Shown piece after piece: positions 9,042 through 20,812 of a stretch of DNA of 64,000 nt. Position 1 is the stretch's first letter. Every line of letters starts with the position of its first letter. Source of the stretch: Apteryx mantelli (lineage: Eukaryota; Chordata; Aves; Apterygiformes; Apterygidae). The stretch is from the NCBI RefSeq assembly GCF_036417845.1, contig NC_089981.1:84051268-84115267 (forward strand), in the 5' to 3' direction. The notes below the pieces were generated by a model that had not been told where the DNA came from, did no database searches, and saw nothing but the letters and a program-made list of their open reading frames with translations. The position numbers and the translations under genes were made by a program.

Positions 9042-10251
9042 CACCGCGGCGGCGGCGGCGGCGGCGGCGGCGGGGTGGTCGGCGGCGGCGCTGGCCTCGC
9101 AGGCGCTGGCGCTGCTGCTCATCTTCGCCCTGTCGGCGCTGGGCAACGGCGCCGTGGTGCTGGTGATCGCCCGGCACCGGCAGCTGCGCACGGTCACCAA
9201 CGCCTTCGTGCTGTCGCTGTCGCTGTCGGAGCTGCTGGGCGCCCTGCTCTGCCTGCCCCTGGCCTTCCTCAGCCTGCTGAGCCGCCCGCCCGGCGCCTGG
9301 CTCTTCGGGCAGCGCCTGTGCCTGGCCAGCGCCGCCCTGCACGCCGGCCTGGGCATCGCCGCCACCCTCACCATGGCCCTGCTCTCCTTCGACCGCTACT
9401 GCGCCATCGTCCGCCAGCCCCGCCGCAAGATGGGCCGCCGCCGCGCCGCCCGCCTCCTGGCCGCCGTCTGGCTGGCGGCCCTGGCCCTCGCCGGGCCCTG
9501 GTACGGCCTGGCGGGCGAGGGGCGGCGGGAGGCCCGGCCCGGCGCCTACCGCTGCGTCTACGTGCTGCCCTGGGGCTCGTCCCGCCTGGGGCCGCCCTAC
9601 GGCGCCGCCCTCATCGTGCTCTGCTACCTGCTGCCCTTCGCCCTCATGTGCTTCTGCCACTACAACATCTGCCGGGCCGCGCGGCTGGCCGAGAGCCGCG
9701 TGCGGCCCCTCACCACCTACGGGCACCTGCTGCGCGCCTACGGCGAGATGCGCACGGCCACCACCGTCCTCATCATGATCGTCTCCATCATCTGCTGCTG
9801 GGGGCCCTACTGCGTGCTGGGGCTGGCCGCCGCCGCTGGCCGCCTGCCCTTCTCGCCCACCATGGACGCCGTGGCCAGCGGGATGGCCTGGGCCAACGGC
9901 GCCATCAACCCCCTCATCTACGCCGCCCGCAACCCCAACATCTCCGTGCTGCTGCGGCGCAGCCGCGAGGGCGGCTACAGGACTAGGAGCGACGTGGCCG
10001 CCTACCTCTCGGCCCCGGGCCGCCGGCCGGAGCCCCGGGGCAGGGCCGAGCGCGTCCACGAGCGCTACGTCAACCAGCCCGGTGGCGCCCCGGGCGGCGC
10101 CCCGTCCTCCTCCAGCCCGGCCAGCGGGGCAGAGATGGCCATGTGGGCCTGCAAGAACCCGGCCATCCTCTTCTGCCGGGACGGGCAGCCTGACACCGTC
10201 TCGGAGGCCACCTTGCAGGTCAAAGCGGACACGGTCGACACCAGCCTCTGA
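8986..10251 (+). CDS. GPR135: GPR135, orphan class A G-protein-coupled receptor (single exon)
   Basis: This is an intronless 421-aa seven-helix receptor. The closest recalled protein is human GPR135 (494 aa), sharing RQLRTVTNAF, LMCFCHYNIC, MRTATTVLIMIV, CCWGPYC, WANGAINPLIYAARNPNIS and a C-terminus ending DTSL. N9 (NLS) and N18 (NDT) are N-glycosylation sequons in a short Gly/Ala-rich N-tail of about 35 aa, much shorter than in human. TM1 is about 37-62 with N54 (1.50). C112 can pair with C190 of extracellular loop 2. The DRY motif is 136-138, CWGP 271-274 and NPLIY 308-312, followed by helix 8. Position 2.50 is Glu (E82) instead of the near-invariant Asp. The C-terminal T-S-L fits a class I PDZ ligand. 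The start was chosen as the only in-frame ATG close to TM1; the frame stays open far upstream only because of the GC-rich repeat. The ligand is unknown. Confidence 0.94.
   Translation: MEPAAPWSNLSRGGGGGNDTAAAAAAAAAGWSAAALASQALALLLIFALSALGNGAVVLVIARHRQLRTVTNAFVLSLSLSELLGALLCLPLAFLSLLSRPPGAWLFGQRLCLASAALHAGLGIAATLTMALLSFDRYCAIVRQPRRKMGRRRAARLLAAVWLAALALAGPWYGLAGEGRREARPGAYRCVYVLPWGSSRLGPPYGAALIVLCYLLPFALMCFCHYNICRAARLAESRVRPLTTYGHLLRAYGEMRTATTVLIMIVSIICCWGPYCVLGLAAAAGRLPFSPTMDAVASGMAWANGAINPLIYAARNPNISVLLRRSREGGYRTRSDVAAYLSAPGRRPEPRGRAERVHERYVNQPGGAPGGAPSSSSPASGAEMAMWACKNPAILFCRDGQPDTVSEATLQVKADTVDTSL
9011..9075 (+). repeat. GGC and GCG trinucleotide repeats in the GPR135 N-tail
   Basis: Within the coding sequence, (GGC)5 encodes five Gly and (GCG)9 encodes nine Ala, on either side of the NDT glycosylation sequon. 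Together with the 5' UTR (GGC)9 this makes three CGG-type tracts within about 140 bp. Such tracts commonly vary in length by slippage. Confidence 0.85.
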
Positions 10252-10783
10252 AGGGATCAGGGCGCGCGGACAGGGTCATCTCCCTGAGGGAATACGTGGC
10301 GTTTGGAGCTGTGTGCAGCCAGGTTAGCCAGGGAACCGGCGAGATGGGACCGATGGAGCCACGGTGTGATACAGATATATATTTTTTCCATCGTGCATTG
10401 TGGTTTGGTGAGTGGGTGTGCGCGTGGTGAGGAGGGGTCCGTGGGGAAGGGGGCTCCCCCTTCACTTTCCGCACATTGGACTCCCGGGCAAGAGCAGGTA
10501 AGCGGAGCCAGCGTGAGAGCCGGACTGCCAGAACGAAGCAGCGACCGCTCCGGTTCTGCAGAAAGTGCCCGAGGGAGGCGGAGGGACGGACGCACGGATG
10601 CAGCCCGAGCCGACGGACTGTTGCGAGCTGTTTGCTAAGTGCCAAAACAGCGACGGGGAGCTGAACACTGACAGCTGAAAGACACTCGGGAAAACACCGC
10701 GCTGTGAAAATGCAGCACGGCAGGAAAATGTTGCTTTAACCCATCGGATGTGGAAGCGAAGAAAGACGCAGCCTGTAGGACAG

Positions 10784-10789
10784 AATAAA
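10784..10789 (+). terminator. Candidate GPR135 poly(A) signal (AATAAA)
   Basis: A canonical AATAAA lies about 530 bp past the GPR135 stop, with a T-rich stretch about 20 bp beyond it. It is the first canonical hexamer downstream of the stop codon, implying a short 3' UTR. Confidence 0.55.
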
Positions 10790-10849
10790 AAAGGGATCTG
10801 TTACAATTCTTTTTAAAAAAAACAAAACCTCCCAGCTACAACAAAACAG

Positions 10850-13800
10850 CAATTGCTGTGACAGATGTCTGCAGGCACAGAAAACGTGTGCTACTCGGTG
10901 GGAGGGAAAGGAAGATGAAACTTCAGTTGTCAGAATTTCAGCAGCCTTTTTTTTTTTTTTTTTACAGGTACTGTCAGCTTAAAATTACTAAGAATACGAG
11001 AAATAAGAGCTCTTCAGACAAAACTGAGGAGAAGGGTGTGGGTGTGGACTCTGGTATCGCTGGGTTTGTGCACAAGGTAGTACATTTTCTGTTTGAGATC
11101 ATCTCACATCTCTAACACAATTTTAACCGTATTTAGAGGAGCTGTGCGGGAAAGGTGAGTATCTGAAAGGCTTGGGAAAGCAATATTGCATGTTCTTTGT
11201 GTGCTTAAGCATGTGAAAATGTGTATATGCACAGAACAGGTATTACGGGCTTGATAGCAGCCATCTCTTATTAGAACGTAATGTCTAAAAACTAGCTCTG
11301 TTTGCCATTGAAAAATGACAATAATACCAGACAGCTAAAGTGCTGTTGCACAGCATTAACTCATATGAATTTATTTATATGAATTTTTGCCCACAGGCTC
11401 AGAGGCCTAAAGCCTTAAATTAGTATTTTGACTCAGAAATTAAGCTTGGGCCTTCCTTTATCTTCACCAGACTTAAATGAGAAAGAAAGGCTGTTTTTCT
11501 CGTATAATATTTAAACATACAGTGTTACTGTGTTACCAGCTTTTTCAGCTCTTTGTGACTCGAGTGAGCATACTATCATTATTTTGTACGTGAGACAAGA
11601 AATAAATTATCTTTTATGCAGAAGATTAAAGTGTCTCAGCCTGGCATAATTCTTAGCCTTGAAAGGGAAACTTCTGAAAAAAAAAAAAAAAAAAGCCAGA
11701 TGAGTGATTATAGGGAGAGACCTAATAGTTTGTGAAATTTTAATGCAATCGCTTTTCATGCTGTAATCATTTCTGTAATTTTTGTCTGTCATGCTCCTGA
11801 AGTTCATAAGGAAAAGATTTGACTCTTTGATACTTCTCGGCTGTGATATTTTCCCATGCAAACCTTGGAGCTTGCAAATCGAGCAGTGTGTTTTCGGCAC
11901 TGTTGCAGAGAGGAACTGGACTGAGATCACCACCTCTTTTCACCAAAGCTGTTTTGATAGCGAGCGAACGCTAGTGACTTGCCAGAAGGGCAGCACAGGA
12001 GTTGCTTGCGTTTTGGTTTCCCTGGCCTGCCCTGCCTGCCTGCAGCAAGGTACACCAAACCCGAAGCAAAAGAGGCGACTGTGAGGATGTCCAGATTGGC
12101 TTTAACTCTTAAGGTAGCTGACAGGCGGTACCAAAGAGCCTGGTGTGGGCTAAGTTGCCTTGCAGAATTCACTGTGTTTTGAACAGCTTCAAGAGCCTTT
12201 GCCTGAGTTCCCCATGTCATTTACTCCTATATTATCTATAGAAAACTTAAACTGCGATCTGGGAGATAGCAAAGGAAACCCATGGGGATTCTCTCTTCCC
12301 AGAAGGGACATTGCTGAATGAGTTCTAGCTACGGTCCTTAGCGTAAGCTCCTGTGCTCTGTAATGCCATGGGGAGAGCGGAGGCAAGGCAAACTCTCTGA
12401 GCCCACTAGTCATATAGTCTACAGACAGCAGACCACTTTTATTTCTATATTACCTGCACAGCAGCACCCTAACTCCTGTCCTTTGGCCAATGTACTACTG
12501 TCATGTTCGGCATGTGTGCTTAAGGTAATAAGAAGTCTGTGCTGCATGATAAGAGCTGTTACTGTTAGCAACCTGGTCTCTTTGCAGCTCTGCAACAGAG
12601 CCTATACTTTCAACCAGAAGTGATCGTTTAGAGCCTTCCTGTCTTTAGCACCACACAGATTTAGAGGGGTTTTGCACCTTTTGCATGCAAGAAAAGCTTT
12701 TTCTGCCAAATGGAACAATCTTGGTAAGAGCCGATAAACTAAGGGATAGATCTTGGGCTAAGAAAAAAAATGAAGATGAAGGTCCAGCACTGCTGTGCTT
12801 GGCTCTTGGGCTGTCATTCAATCCCACTCTCCCCAGTGCCTCCCTTCCAACTGCTCCAGCCCTTCCCTCTGGCTGCAGCCAAGTCTGTTATGAAAACTGA
12901 GGCAGCAGAACATCAAGCTTATGAAAAATGGAGGAAATGGAGGTATTTCCTGGTGCTTCAGTTCCCTGACCCAGCCCACCGTGAGGTCAGGGAGGTGCCA
13001 GTGCTAGGAGAAGGAGGGAAGCAGGAGCACAGGGCCATGCACAGGTGGGGTGAGGAGGACCCCGGTCCCTTTGACATCTCCTCTCTATGTCAGGTGGCCA
13101 TCTCTGGTGCCCATCACCCCAGGAACAACTGGGATTCACACAAGCAGCTGAGCTGAGCAGCGAAGTGCTTGGCTAGTCCAAGGCTGGTGAGAGGCGCCTT
13201 CGCTAGGAAGAGATGGGAAGACCTGACTGTTCCATGTAACCTCAGACTCTGCACCACAGCATTTCCCTATGAGGAGATGGCCTCACCACCAAGCTAAAGC
13301 TGGGTGGGCGTGGGAGGTTGAGCGGTACCTGGGCCCTCTCCTAGCCATGCATGGGGTGGGCTTCATCCCACCCCAGAGGAAGTGGAGGCGCTGGGGTCTC
13401 ACTCCACATGTGTCATGGAAGGGGGCAGGACTGGGGCAGCTACACAGTGTCACGGGAACTGCAGCGGGAGGGAACTAACACGCCTGGCCACGGCTTTCCG
13501 GGAAGATGGTAGTGAAGCTGGAACAGCACAGCTTTCAACTTGTTTTTAACAAGCCCCAGCCAATGCCTGTACATGAGAGTGACTTGTATGTGCAGAGCTG
13601 AAGGGGGGCAGCTGGCTGTGTCACGACAGCCGTCACAAATTACCCCTTTTCTGTGAAACCCTGACTTGGTGTGTAGCAAGGGAGGAGTCTTGACCAGATC
13701 CTTTCTGAAGTGGACCTGCTGCTGCTCCAACAGAAAGCCAACCTGTATTTTAAAGCTCTGCCTGTCCTGTACTCTTAACAGTCACCGTGCTGATCAGCAA

Positions 13801-16800
13801 TTCAGGTACACAGACATACAGCCACATTTTTAAAAGTTCGCTTTAAAAAAAAAAATGCAACCAAAGGGTGAAGTGTCTTAAATAAACCACAAGCAACAGA
13901 GAGAGCATGAGAGCCAGAGGGAGACAAACACACACACACACAGGTGCCAAAGGTTGCAGGCTGCCTGCCAAAACAGGACTTGAAATGCTGCTGCCACTCG
14001 GCTGTGCCGGAGGTCCCTAGTGCTCACCAACAGCCCATGAAGAAGGCCTCAGCCCTGCTAACGGGGAGTCCGGTGTGTGGTCTGCCCTCAGACCTGACAC
14101 AGGGTGATTTGCACCCAGAAAGCGATTTCCACCCAGAAGGCAGCAAGACACCGAGGGCTCAGACTTTGCAAAACTAGCCGTGAGGATCTAACGCTCCGGC
14201 AACGGCTCTTCAACGTTTCATTTCTTCTTCCCCCTTTGAGATGAGTCTGGATGCGAGACAAGCCACAGTCTCATTCGCACAAGGGCTCTGCGAAGGAAGC
14301 TGGGACACCTTTTAACACCCCAATTCAAAAATCGCATGGGTGATTTGGTGCAGGATACTGGGCGCAACACAGAGCGCAGTTCACATGACTTGAGCAATTC
14401 AGCCCTGAATACCAGTGACAATATTAGTAAAGTCACAGCTAAAAATGGGACCTAGGCTCTTTAGTCACTCATCTTCTTTCCAGAACACTTACCCTCTATT
14501 TAAGGAGTGCCATATCATTTGGCAATGCTATGCATGCCACTGGTGTAACTAATGTGCTGTATCTTAGAAGGGAAACGGTAAGTCTTTAGGAATGAAAAGC
14601 ATTTTAAAAGGTACTGTTCAGACCGGAATCAATGTTAGTTTTGCCATTGACTTAATCAGCAGGTTCGTTCAAGTCATTACTTTCCACTCCCTTCCTAATC
14701 CCCAGACAAAGTCTCAGTTCAGAGCAAATGCTTTGTGTATAACTTATGAACTGCAAACAATTAGCGGTTTGTAAGTAAGTGACAGCCTGACGGGCTGTAA
14801 TAGCTGATGATAATCAGCAGAACTGAAATAGTTCACATGAATGAAATCCAGCATCCCCTCTTCCCTTTCAGCGCTAGTGTTAGTTTGTGCATGCGGGTAG
14901 ATGCCAGCAGAGAGTTGAGCAGCCAGCGCAGCCTTTCCTCCGATGATGATAGGAAAAGCCAGCTTCTGCTCATGGTACGATGAGCTCAACCATCCTGCCT
15001 TCAGGACTGCCGGGTCCAAATAGAAATATTCGGAGCAAGGGCTGTGACAAATGCAGTGCAAGGCCTAGGTGTACCTTTCTGAAACCTGTGCCCAAAGATG
15101 GATTAAGTAGTAATCATTAAACTGAACACATGCTGCCCTGTGGAAGGTTTGTCATAGAGGAGGAAGACTAAAACAGTCCCAAGACCTGCGGGAGGGACCA
15201 CTGGCGATGGGCTGCAGCCTTGTGTGATGCCTTGCTCAGGGAGCTACGTTGCCCTGTCTCAGATCTCGGTGCGGCGAGTCCCAGCCGCGTCACTGGGGCA
15301 CGACCAGGCACCAGCTGTACCACGGCCAACCCTCCGGCTGTACCCAGTGCTCTTTGCAAGGAAGAAGGAGCTGCTAATGCCATGTCTCTTGTAGCATGTT
15401 ACCTGAAGCCTGAAGCATTTAAATTTACCCCAGGTGAAGTGTTTGGGGAACAGCGCTGTTTCTAGATTTTTTTTTTTTTTTTTTTTCCCCCCAAGCTGTA
15501 TCATGCAGGAACACATCACCATGGGGAGCAGGAGGAGCAGTGGCACGGAGCGACGGACTGTAAATCCCTCTCTCCCGCACAAAGTGGACAAGTCACAGGG
15601 GAAACCAAAGTGGAAGTAGCACTGACCCCAGGGCACTGCACACCCAGGGCCCACATTAGTCACCTTGGGCAGTGGTGGCTGCTCTGCTCAGCTGAGGTGA
15701 CCCCGTGAGACTGTGGCTGAAGCCAGCGGAGACCTGGCTTAGGCGCTCAAAAGCAAAGGGTATATCAGCACCGAATGATGTGCTCCAGGCAAGCATGTCG
15801 GATGCCGCTCTGGATTCAAGCCCACAAAAAAAAGGACATTTGCAAAGTCTCCTCCTGGTCAGGCAGCTGTGCCAGAAGGCAGACACATGGTGACCCCCTC
15901 CAGCATTTTGGTCCTGCAGAGGCGGCAGCGCCTTTGGGGGCTGCGGGTCTCAGCAGGACCCCCCCACTAATGTCACATCGCTCTGCTGCCCACACTAAGT
16001 TTGGCTCGAAGATGGGTTTTTGGCTAGACCCAGGCTCTTCTGGTGCAATCTGTAACGTCCACAGCTGAAGAACAGTCTGAGCGTTTCCTGCAGAGCTCAT
16101 TGCACTAATCTGGCCACCGGAGCCGGAGGGTCAGGCTGTGACTTGCTGCTCGGGCAGCGATCAAGCCCTGAAGCCTTGCTCAGGATGTTTGTGCTGTGCA
16201 AAGCAGTACAAAAAACATGCCTACAGGCTCCGGGGGTTATTGTGAAAGATGAGCTGGCTCCAGCTGTAATTCGGCGCAGGAAGCGCGTCCCTCTGAGAGG
16301 AGCCATTTATTACATGCTATTCTTGCCGTGTTGGCACTGAGCTCCTCCAGGCTCGGTTGGCTTAGGAAAGGCAGACATTGACAGAAGCCCACAAACCAGC
16401 ATGGAGAGCAATTTCCACATGCCCAGCATCCCTAATTTTATGTATCCATTATCCTTGCCTTTATGTACTATTTTCAACCTTATCTCCCTGCCTCGGTCAC
16501 TGCCCAGCTCCCAGACTCCTCAATAAATGAGAAGGGGCTGAAAACCAGCTCTTTCAGTCTGAAACTCTCACCAAATTTTTTCTTCTTGATCTGAAGCTGA
16601 AGCCAACAAAAACAGGCTACTCCCAGCCTTAAACACGCACAGCAGAATGTCAGCATGGCAGGAATCGGCTTTGAGAGTAAGGCGAATCCCTGGGATGGCA
16701 TGGGATGCCCGGCAAATTTGGAGCATATGGAAACCATTCCTGGATCCTGGAGTTGGACGGGCTCCTACGCGGGGCAGCAGCAAGGTGGGCGGCTAGCACG

Positions 16801-18200
16801 CGGCCCCGGAGCTGCCAGGCACAACCAGCACCTCTTGGTGGGGACCAGTCCGCCAGCTGCCCCTGCCTCTCGGCGGATGGAGAGCGGCGAGTGGATGATT
16901 CCTGCAGGTTTAAAAGCCTCGGAGGCGTAGACACGGACAAAAGCAGCGAGATGAATTTATCTTAAACCATTCACCCAGCAATTCCCTCCCAACCACGTCA
17001 ATGCTGTTTGCTTACCTGACCTAGCAGCATGCTCTGAGCTAGTCTCAGTATCAGGGAAAAACTGCTCTGCGTAACGAGGTCACTTATTTCCCCAGCGCGA
17101 TGTAACGTGCCGAGGCTTTTGCGCTCCTCGCCGCACGATGCCTGCGGCTGTCGTGCTTCGTCTGGTGCATTTTACAGGCCATTTGGTAATATGTTGCCCC
17201 TGAGGTCACGTCAAGTTTCGAAGAAGGCATTGGAGTTGTGGATCCTTTCTAGTGCACACGACTCAAGCTGCAATTGCCCCCTTCCATAAAATGGGAAAGA
17301 TTCACTGCATCTTGGCTGGACGGCTTCACACTTCCATTTCTAAGGAAAAGGGTCCAAAGCAGATGCTGGGAGCTGGGCGAAGCACGTGGCCAGGGTTTTT
17401 CATCTTTCCCTCTGCTCAAGGCATGTTCTGCATGAAGTCTGACTGTCTGGTGTCCTGCAAAGCCAGGGGAGCCAGGGTCTCCGTGCACGCCTCAGGGACA
17501 GGACAAGCCCTGGTGTGGAAGCAGAGTCAGAAAATGCAATGACTGGTGCCTTCAGGAGCTCCATCTGCCCAGCAGTATGCCCTGGTTGTATTTGTGAAAT
17601 AAGATCATAGTCGCAATAGAGTTGATCTGACATAAAGGCAAGGACAGTGTTGGATGTATCTATTACAATTCCTGCATCCTGGGATTGGGGAAAACGCACC
17701 GAAATCCTGACCTGGTCGTGGGCCTAATGGTGACACGAGCAGAGATTGGAGGGAGTTGCTCTGATTTCAAAAGCAATGAAGGAAAGTTTGTGGCGTTAAG
17801 ATCACCTGTGAAACCTTTTAGACAAGTTTATATTGCACATACATGAGTTTGTGTTGCCCACTCGCACCCAGACCACGTTGGCTTGAAGCCCAGGCAGTGG
17901 AGAAATTGGCAATGAAGCCACAAAATCGGTGATCTTTGCCTGCCTGACTCAATGAACGCAGATAAATTACCATGGATAGAATTAAAATTATGCCTCCCCA
18001 ACTACTTTGGAGGGAAACTCAAATATAAAATTTAACATTTTGACTGCCCCACAGTTGGAAAAACCCTGTCGCTGTCAGAAAACGGCAGGAATGTGGCAGA
18101 GGAAAGCAGAGACTGGATTGATTTTTCTGCTCTAAAAGTGCAAAGTCCAGAAAGTGCCACCAGATGGTGGTGTCGCTTTTTTCACAGTTCCCCACGCTGA
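10850..18200. other. Intergenic DNA between GPR135 and DAAM1 3' ends
   Basis: The two genes converge here. I find no exon with family similarity, no tRNA or rRNA, and no complete transposon. The stretch has ordinary AT-leaning sequence with homopolymer A/T tracts (for example 10948-10965 and 11679-11694) and a short CA run near 13929-13941. Numerous short open frames look random. Confidence 0.55.
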
Positions 18201-18229
18201 GCAAGCTCCTCTCTCCGGCTCACACCTGC

Positions 18230-18950
18230 ATCAGACCTCGTGTAAGGCTGAAATCCCTAAAGCGCCCTGAGGGGTCGGGTGGGAGCAGCGGCTCCTCCGA
18301 TTCCCATGCGCGTTGCCGTTTTTGGCTCGTTTGCACCAGCTCTTTGCACCGGGGGTGTGATTTATCGGGGATATACAGCAACGCCGAGCCAGCCATGGGG
18401 AGAGGGGACCGAAGCCCCAAGCGTTGCATTTTCTGCAGTAAAGGGGTGCTTTAATTTCTGCAACAAAGGGGTGGCAAAAGCCCGGCACGAGCCCCCGGGT
18501 TTCTGGGACGAACGCGCTCCGGCAGATGGCCGGTGCTGCAGCACCGCGCTCGCACCCTCGCACCGGCACGCCAGCAGTGCTCCGGCCCCCGGGAAAGCTG
18601 CCAGCTCCCGCTCCCTGCGCCGCTGGCCCCAGCCTTGGGAGAGGGCTGCCTCCGCATCTACGGCCTCGGTGGCCCCGGGAAGCCTGCTGCTGCGGGGATG
18701 GAAATAGGAGCATGAAAGACGCATGGAAAAGGGGACGGTGGGATCGGGTGGGAGAGCCGAGCCGGGGCTTGGGCAGCCGCCAAGGAAACGCCTCGAGTGC
18801 GTCGAGAGAGGCGCGCGAGGGTGCAGCAATTGCGAGCTGCTCGCGGGTGCCCGGAAGCCCACAGGGAGCTCCAGCGTGGTGGGAAACCGCCCCGTTTCCC
18901 CCCAAAAAACATAATCGAGCAACCGGCAGCAGCAAGGAGGAAACCTGAGC
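18230..18950. other. Isolated CpG-rich patch 3' of DAAM1
   Basis: This segment is markedly richer in GC and CpG than its surroundings, densest at about 18480-18830. It sits just beyond the DAAM1 poly(A) region and far from any recognised promoter. Frames are open on both strands because of base composition, but none shows a known domain. It may be an orphan CpG island such as an enhancer or an uncharacterised transcript start. Confidence 0.5.
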
Positions 18951-19280
18951 AGCAAATTGCACGAGCGAGACTCAGGGTGTCGATTAATGCTAGTAATTAG
19001 CAGAGCCAGAGCCGCAGGGCAGGTGGGTGGGCTCACGGGCCAAGCAGTAAGTGGGCACAACTGCAGGCCGCCAGGAACTGCAACAACCCCAAATCCCCGA
19101 GCCCTAACCCCAAAATGACTCTTCTTCAGCAACCGCCTCCAAATAAATAAATAAAAAAAAAAAGCCAAACCCAACCCCCCATTTTTTCCCCCCAGCGCCA
19201 CTCCGGAGAGGCTGCTCCGCATGCTGGTTTGCAAAATAACCGGTGGGCTCGGCGACGTGCGCGCACTGCAATTCCGGTCC

Positions 19281-19286
19281 TTTATT
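19281..19286 (-). terminator. DAAM1 distal poly(A) signal (AATAAA)
   Basis: Plus-strand TTTATT is AATAAA on the DAAM1 strand. It is the last canonical hexamer before the composition changes to non-UTR-like sequence, giving a 3' UTR of about 2.8 kb. Confidence 0.6.
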
Positions 19287-19594
19287 GCGTATTGCCGTCT
19301 TAGAAAATGTACAGTCTCATGACATTACACAGCATTTCCTGCCAGCTACCACTAATAACATTCTTGCACCTAACAGGCTAACTCGGTCACTACGAAGCTA
19401 ATAAGGTCCAAGACACATACTTCCGTTTACAAATTATTATGGATTTTTTTTTTCCTTTTTGGCATTATTAAAAAAAAAAAAAATCGTCTCGAAAATACAC
19501 ACCCAAGAAAAAAGAGTGGCTACTTACACCAGCACCAATCTAAAAGTAGTTTTCAACAATGGCACATGGAATTACCTGCACACAGCCTCTGCAT

Positions 19595-19601
<7 letters not shown>

Positions 19602-19631
<30 letters not shown>
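19602..19631. repeat. (TA)15 microsatellite in the DAAM1 3' UTR
   Basis: Thirty bases of uninterrupted TA dinucleotide, flanked on the right by T-rich tracts. It reads as (UA)n in the DAAM1 transcript. Confidence 0.95.
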
Positions 19632-19632
<1 letters not shown>

Positions 19633-20034
19633 TTTTTTTTCTTTTTCTTTTTTTTGGAAAGAAAACAGAGAAATGGCAAACTCAGCCCCATAGCGAGGCC
19701 GCTGTGAAACACAAGAAGGTCTGGAAGGGCCATGAAGACATTTGTCAGGAAAGGTCCTGACGTGGCACCGGAGTCCCGTGGCGGGGCCCGGAGGGGTCCC
19801 GGCCCCCCGGTGCCCCGCGGCGGCCAACGGAAACACGTGAGCCACCATTCCTTAAACGTCAGATGCCAGGCTTTTTTTTTTTCTTTCTTTTTTCCTTTTT
19901 TCTCTTTTTTTTTTTTAATTCCCCCCGAAAGTCCGTTCCCTCAATTGTATCATCAGCCCCATTTTTCAGCATAAATAAAAAATATAAATAGAGGCACTTC
20001 AGTTAAGGAATAGTATTATCATTACCTTTTTGTC

Positions 20035-20040
20035 TTTATT
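20035..20040 (-). terminator. DAAM1 alternative poly(A) signal (AATAAA)
   Basis: A second AATAAA on the DAAM1 strand, about 2.0 kb after the stop codon. It could produce a shorter 3' UTR that still contains the UG and AAU repeats but lacks the UA repeat. Confidence 0.4.
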
Positions 20041-20785
20041 TCCCCCTCCTTCTTAAAGCAAAGTGCTTAACTCCACCTTTGAAAATCATCTGCAGGTTTT
20101 GCAGCTGTTTTGACATGAGGTCCTGGACTTTTTTTTTTTTTCTTCTTTTTTGCGCTTACCTGCTATATTTGTTACTGCTTTAAATGCTACTCGGAAAGTC
20201 TTTTTTTTTCTTTTCTTTTTCTTTTTTTTTTCTTTAATCTACAGTGCGTCAAAAGTTGCAATGAAGAAAAGAACAAAATGGTAGAACCACAGCTCTTGAC
20301 AACTCTGTTTAGAGTGATATTTCACAGCTTTCACACAGCACACAGACCCCATGGCCTTGAGGTGCTTAAAACCTTTTTTTTTTAATACAAATTAGTTTAA
20401 ACAGCACTTTTGCTATACAGTACATATAGGAAACTGCCAACCCATACCCCACCAGTAATACCGATTATCTGACAAAAAAAAAACCAACCTTATTTCAAAT
20501 AGTGTTAATACCTAGTGCAACAGGGACAAACTCATCTCTCCACAGGAAAAAGAACAAACAAACTAAAAAAAAAAAAAAATCACAAAAGTATTGATGGTAT
20601 AAAAAGGTTTTGTTTTGTTTTCTTAAAAAAACACACCACAAATAAATAAAAGCAAAAAGTAACAGTCCTCTATATATTCAGCATAATTTAAGAATAGAAA
20701 TGTTAATATGTTAATGGCGTTTACTTTTTATTCTCCAATTCTTAATTTTCTAAACCTTTAAATTATTACTCCCTGAGAGCTCTGA

Positions 20786-20812
20786 ATTATTATTATTATT
20801 ATTATTATTATT
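20786..20812. repeat. (ATT)9 microsatellite in the DAAM1 3' UTR
   Basis: About nine uninterrupted ATT units, read as AAU repeats in the DAAM1 transcript. Confidence 0.93.

Noticed and set aside
7964-9374. Long minus-strand frames opposite the repeat and GPR135
   Set aside because: These are antisense shadows of the repeat and of the GC-rich coding region, with Pro/Arg/His-rich composition and no family motif.
18231-19234. Overlapping 200-290 codon frames in the CpG-rich patch
   Set aside because: Several frames are open on both strands, as expected for GC-rich DNA. No domain, signal or consistent splice structure supports a protein.
19440-20240. T-rich tracts resembling the tail of a retroposed gene
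   Set aside because: They lie within the DAAM1 3' UTR as scattered short tracts. There is no adjacent processed-gene body and no target-site duplication.
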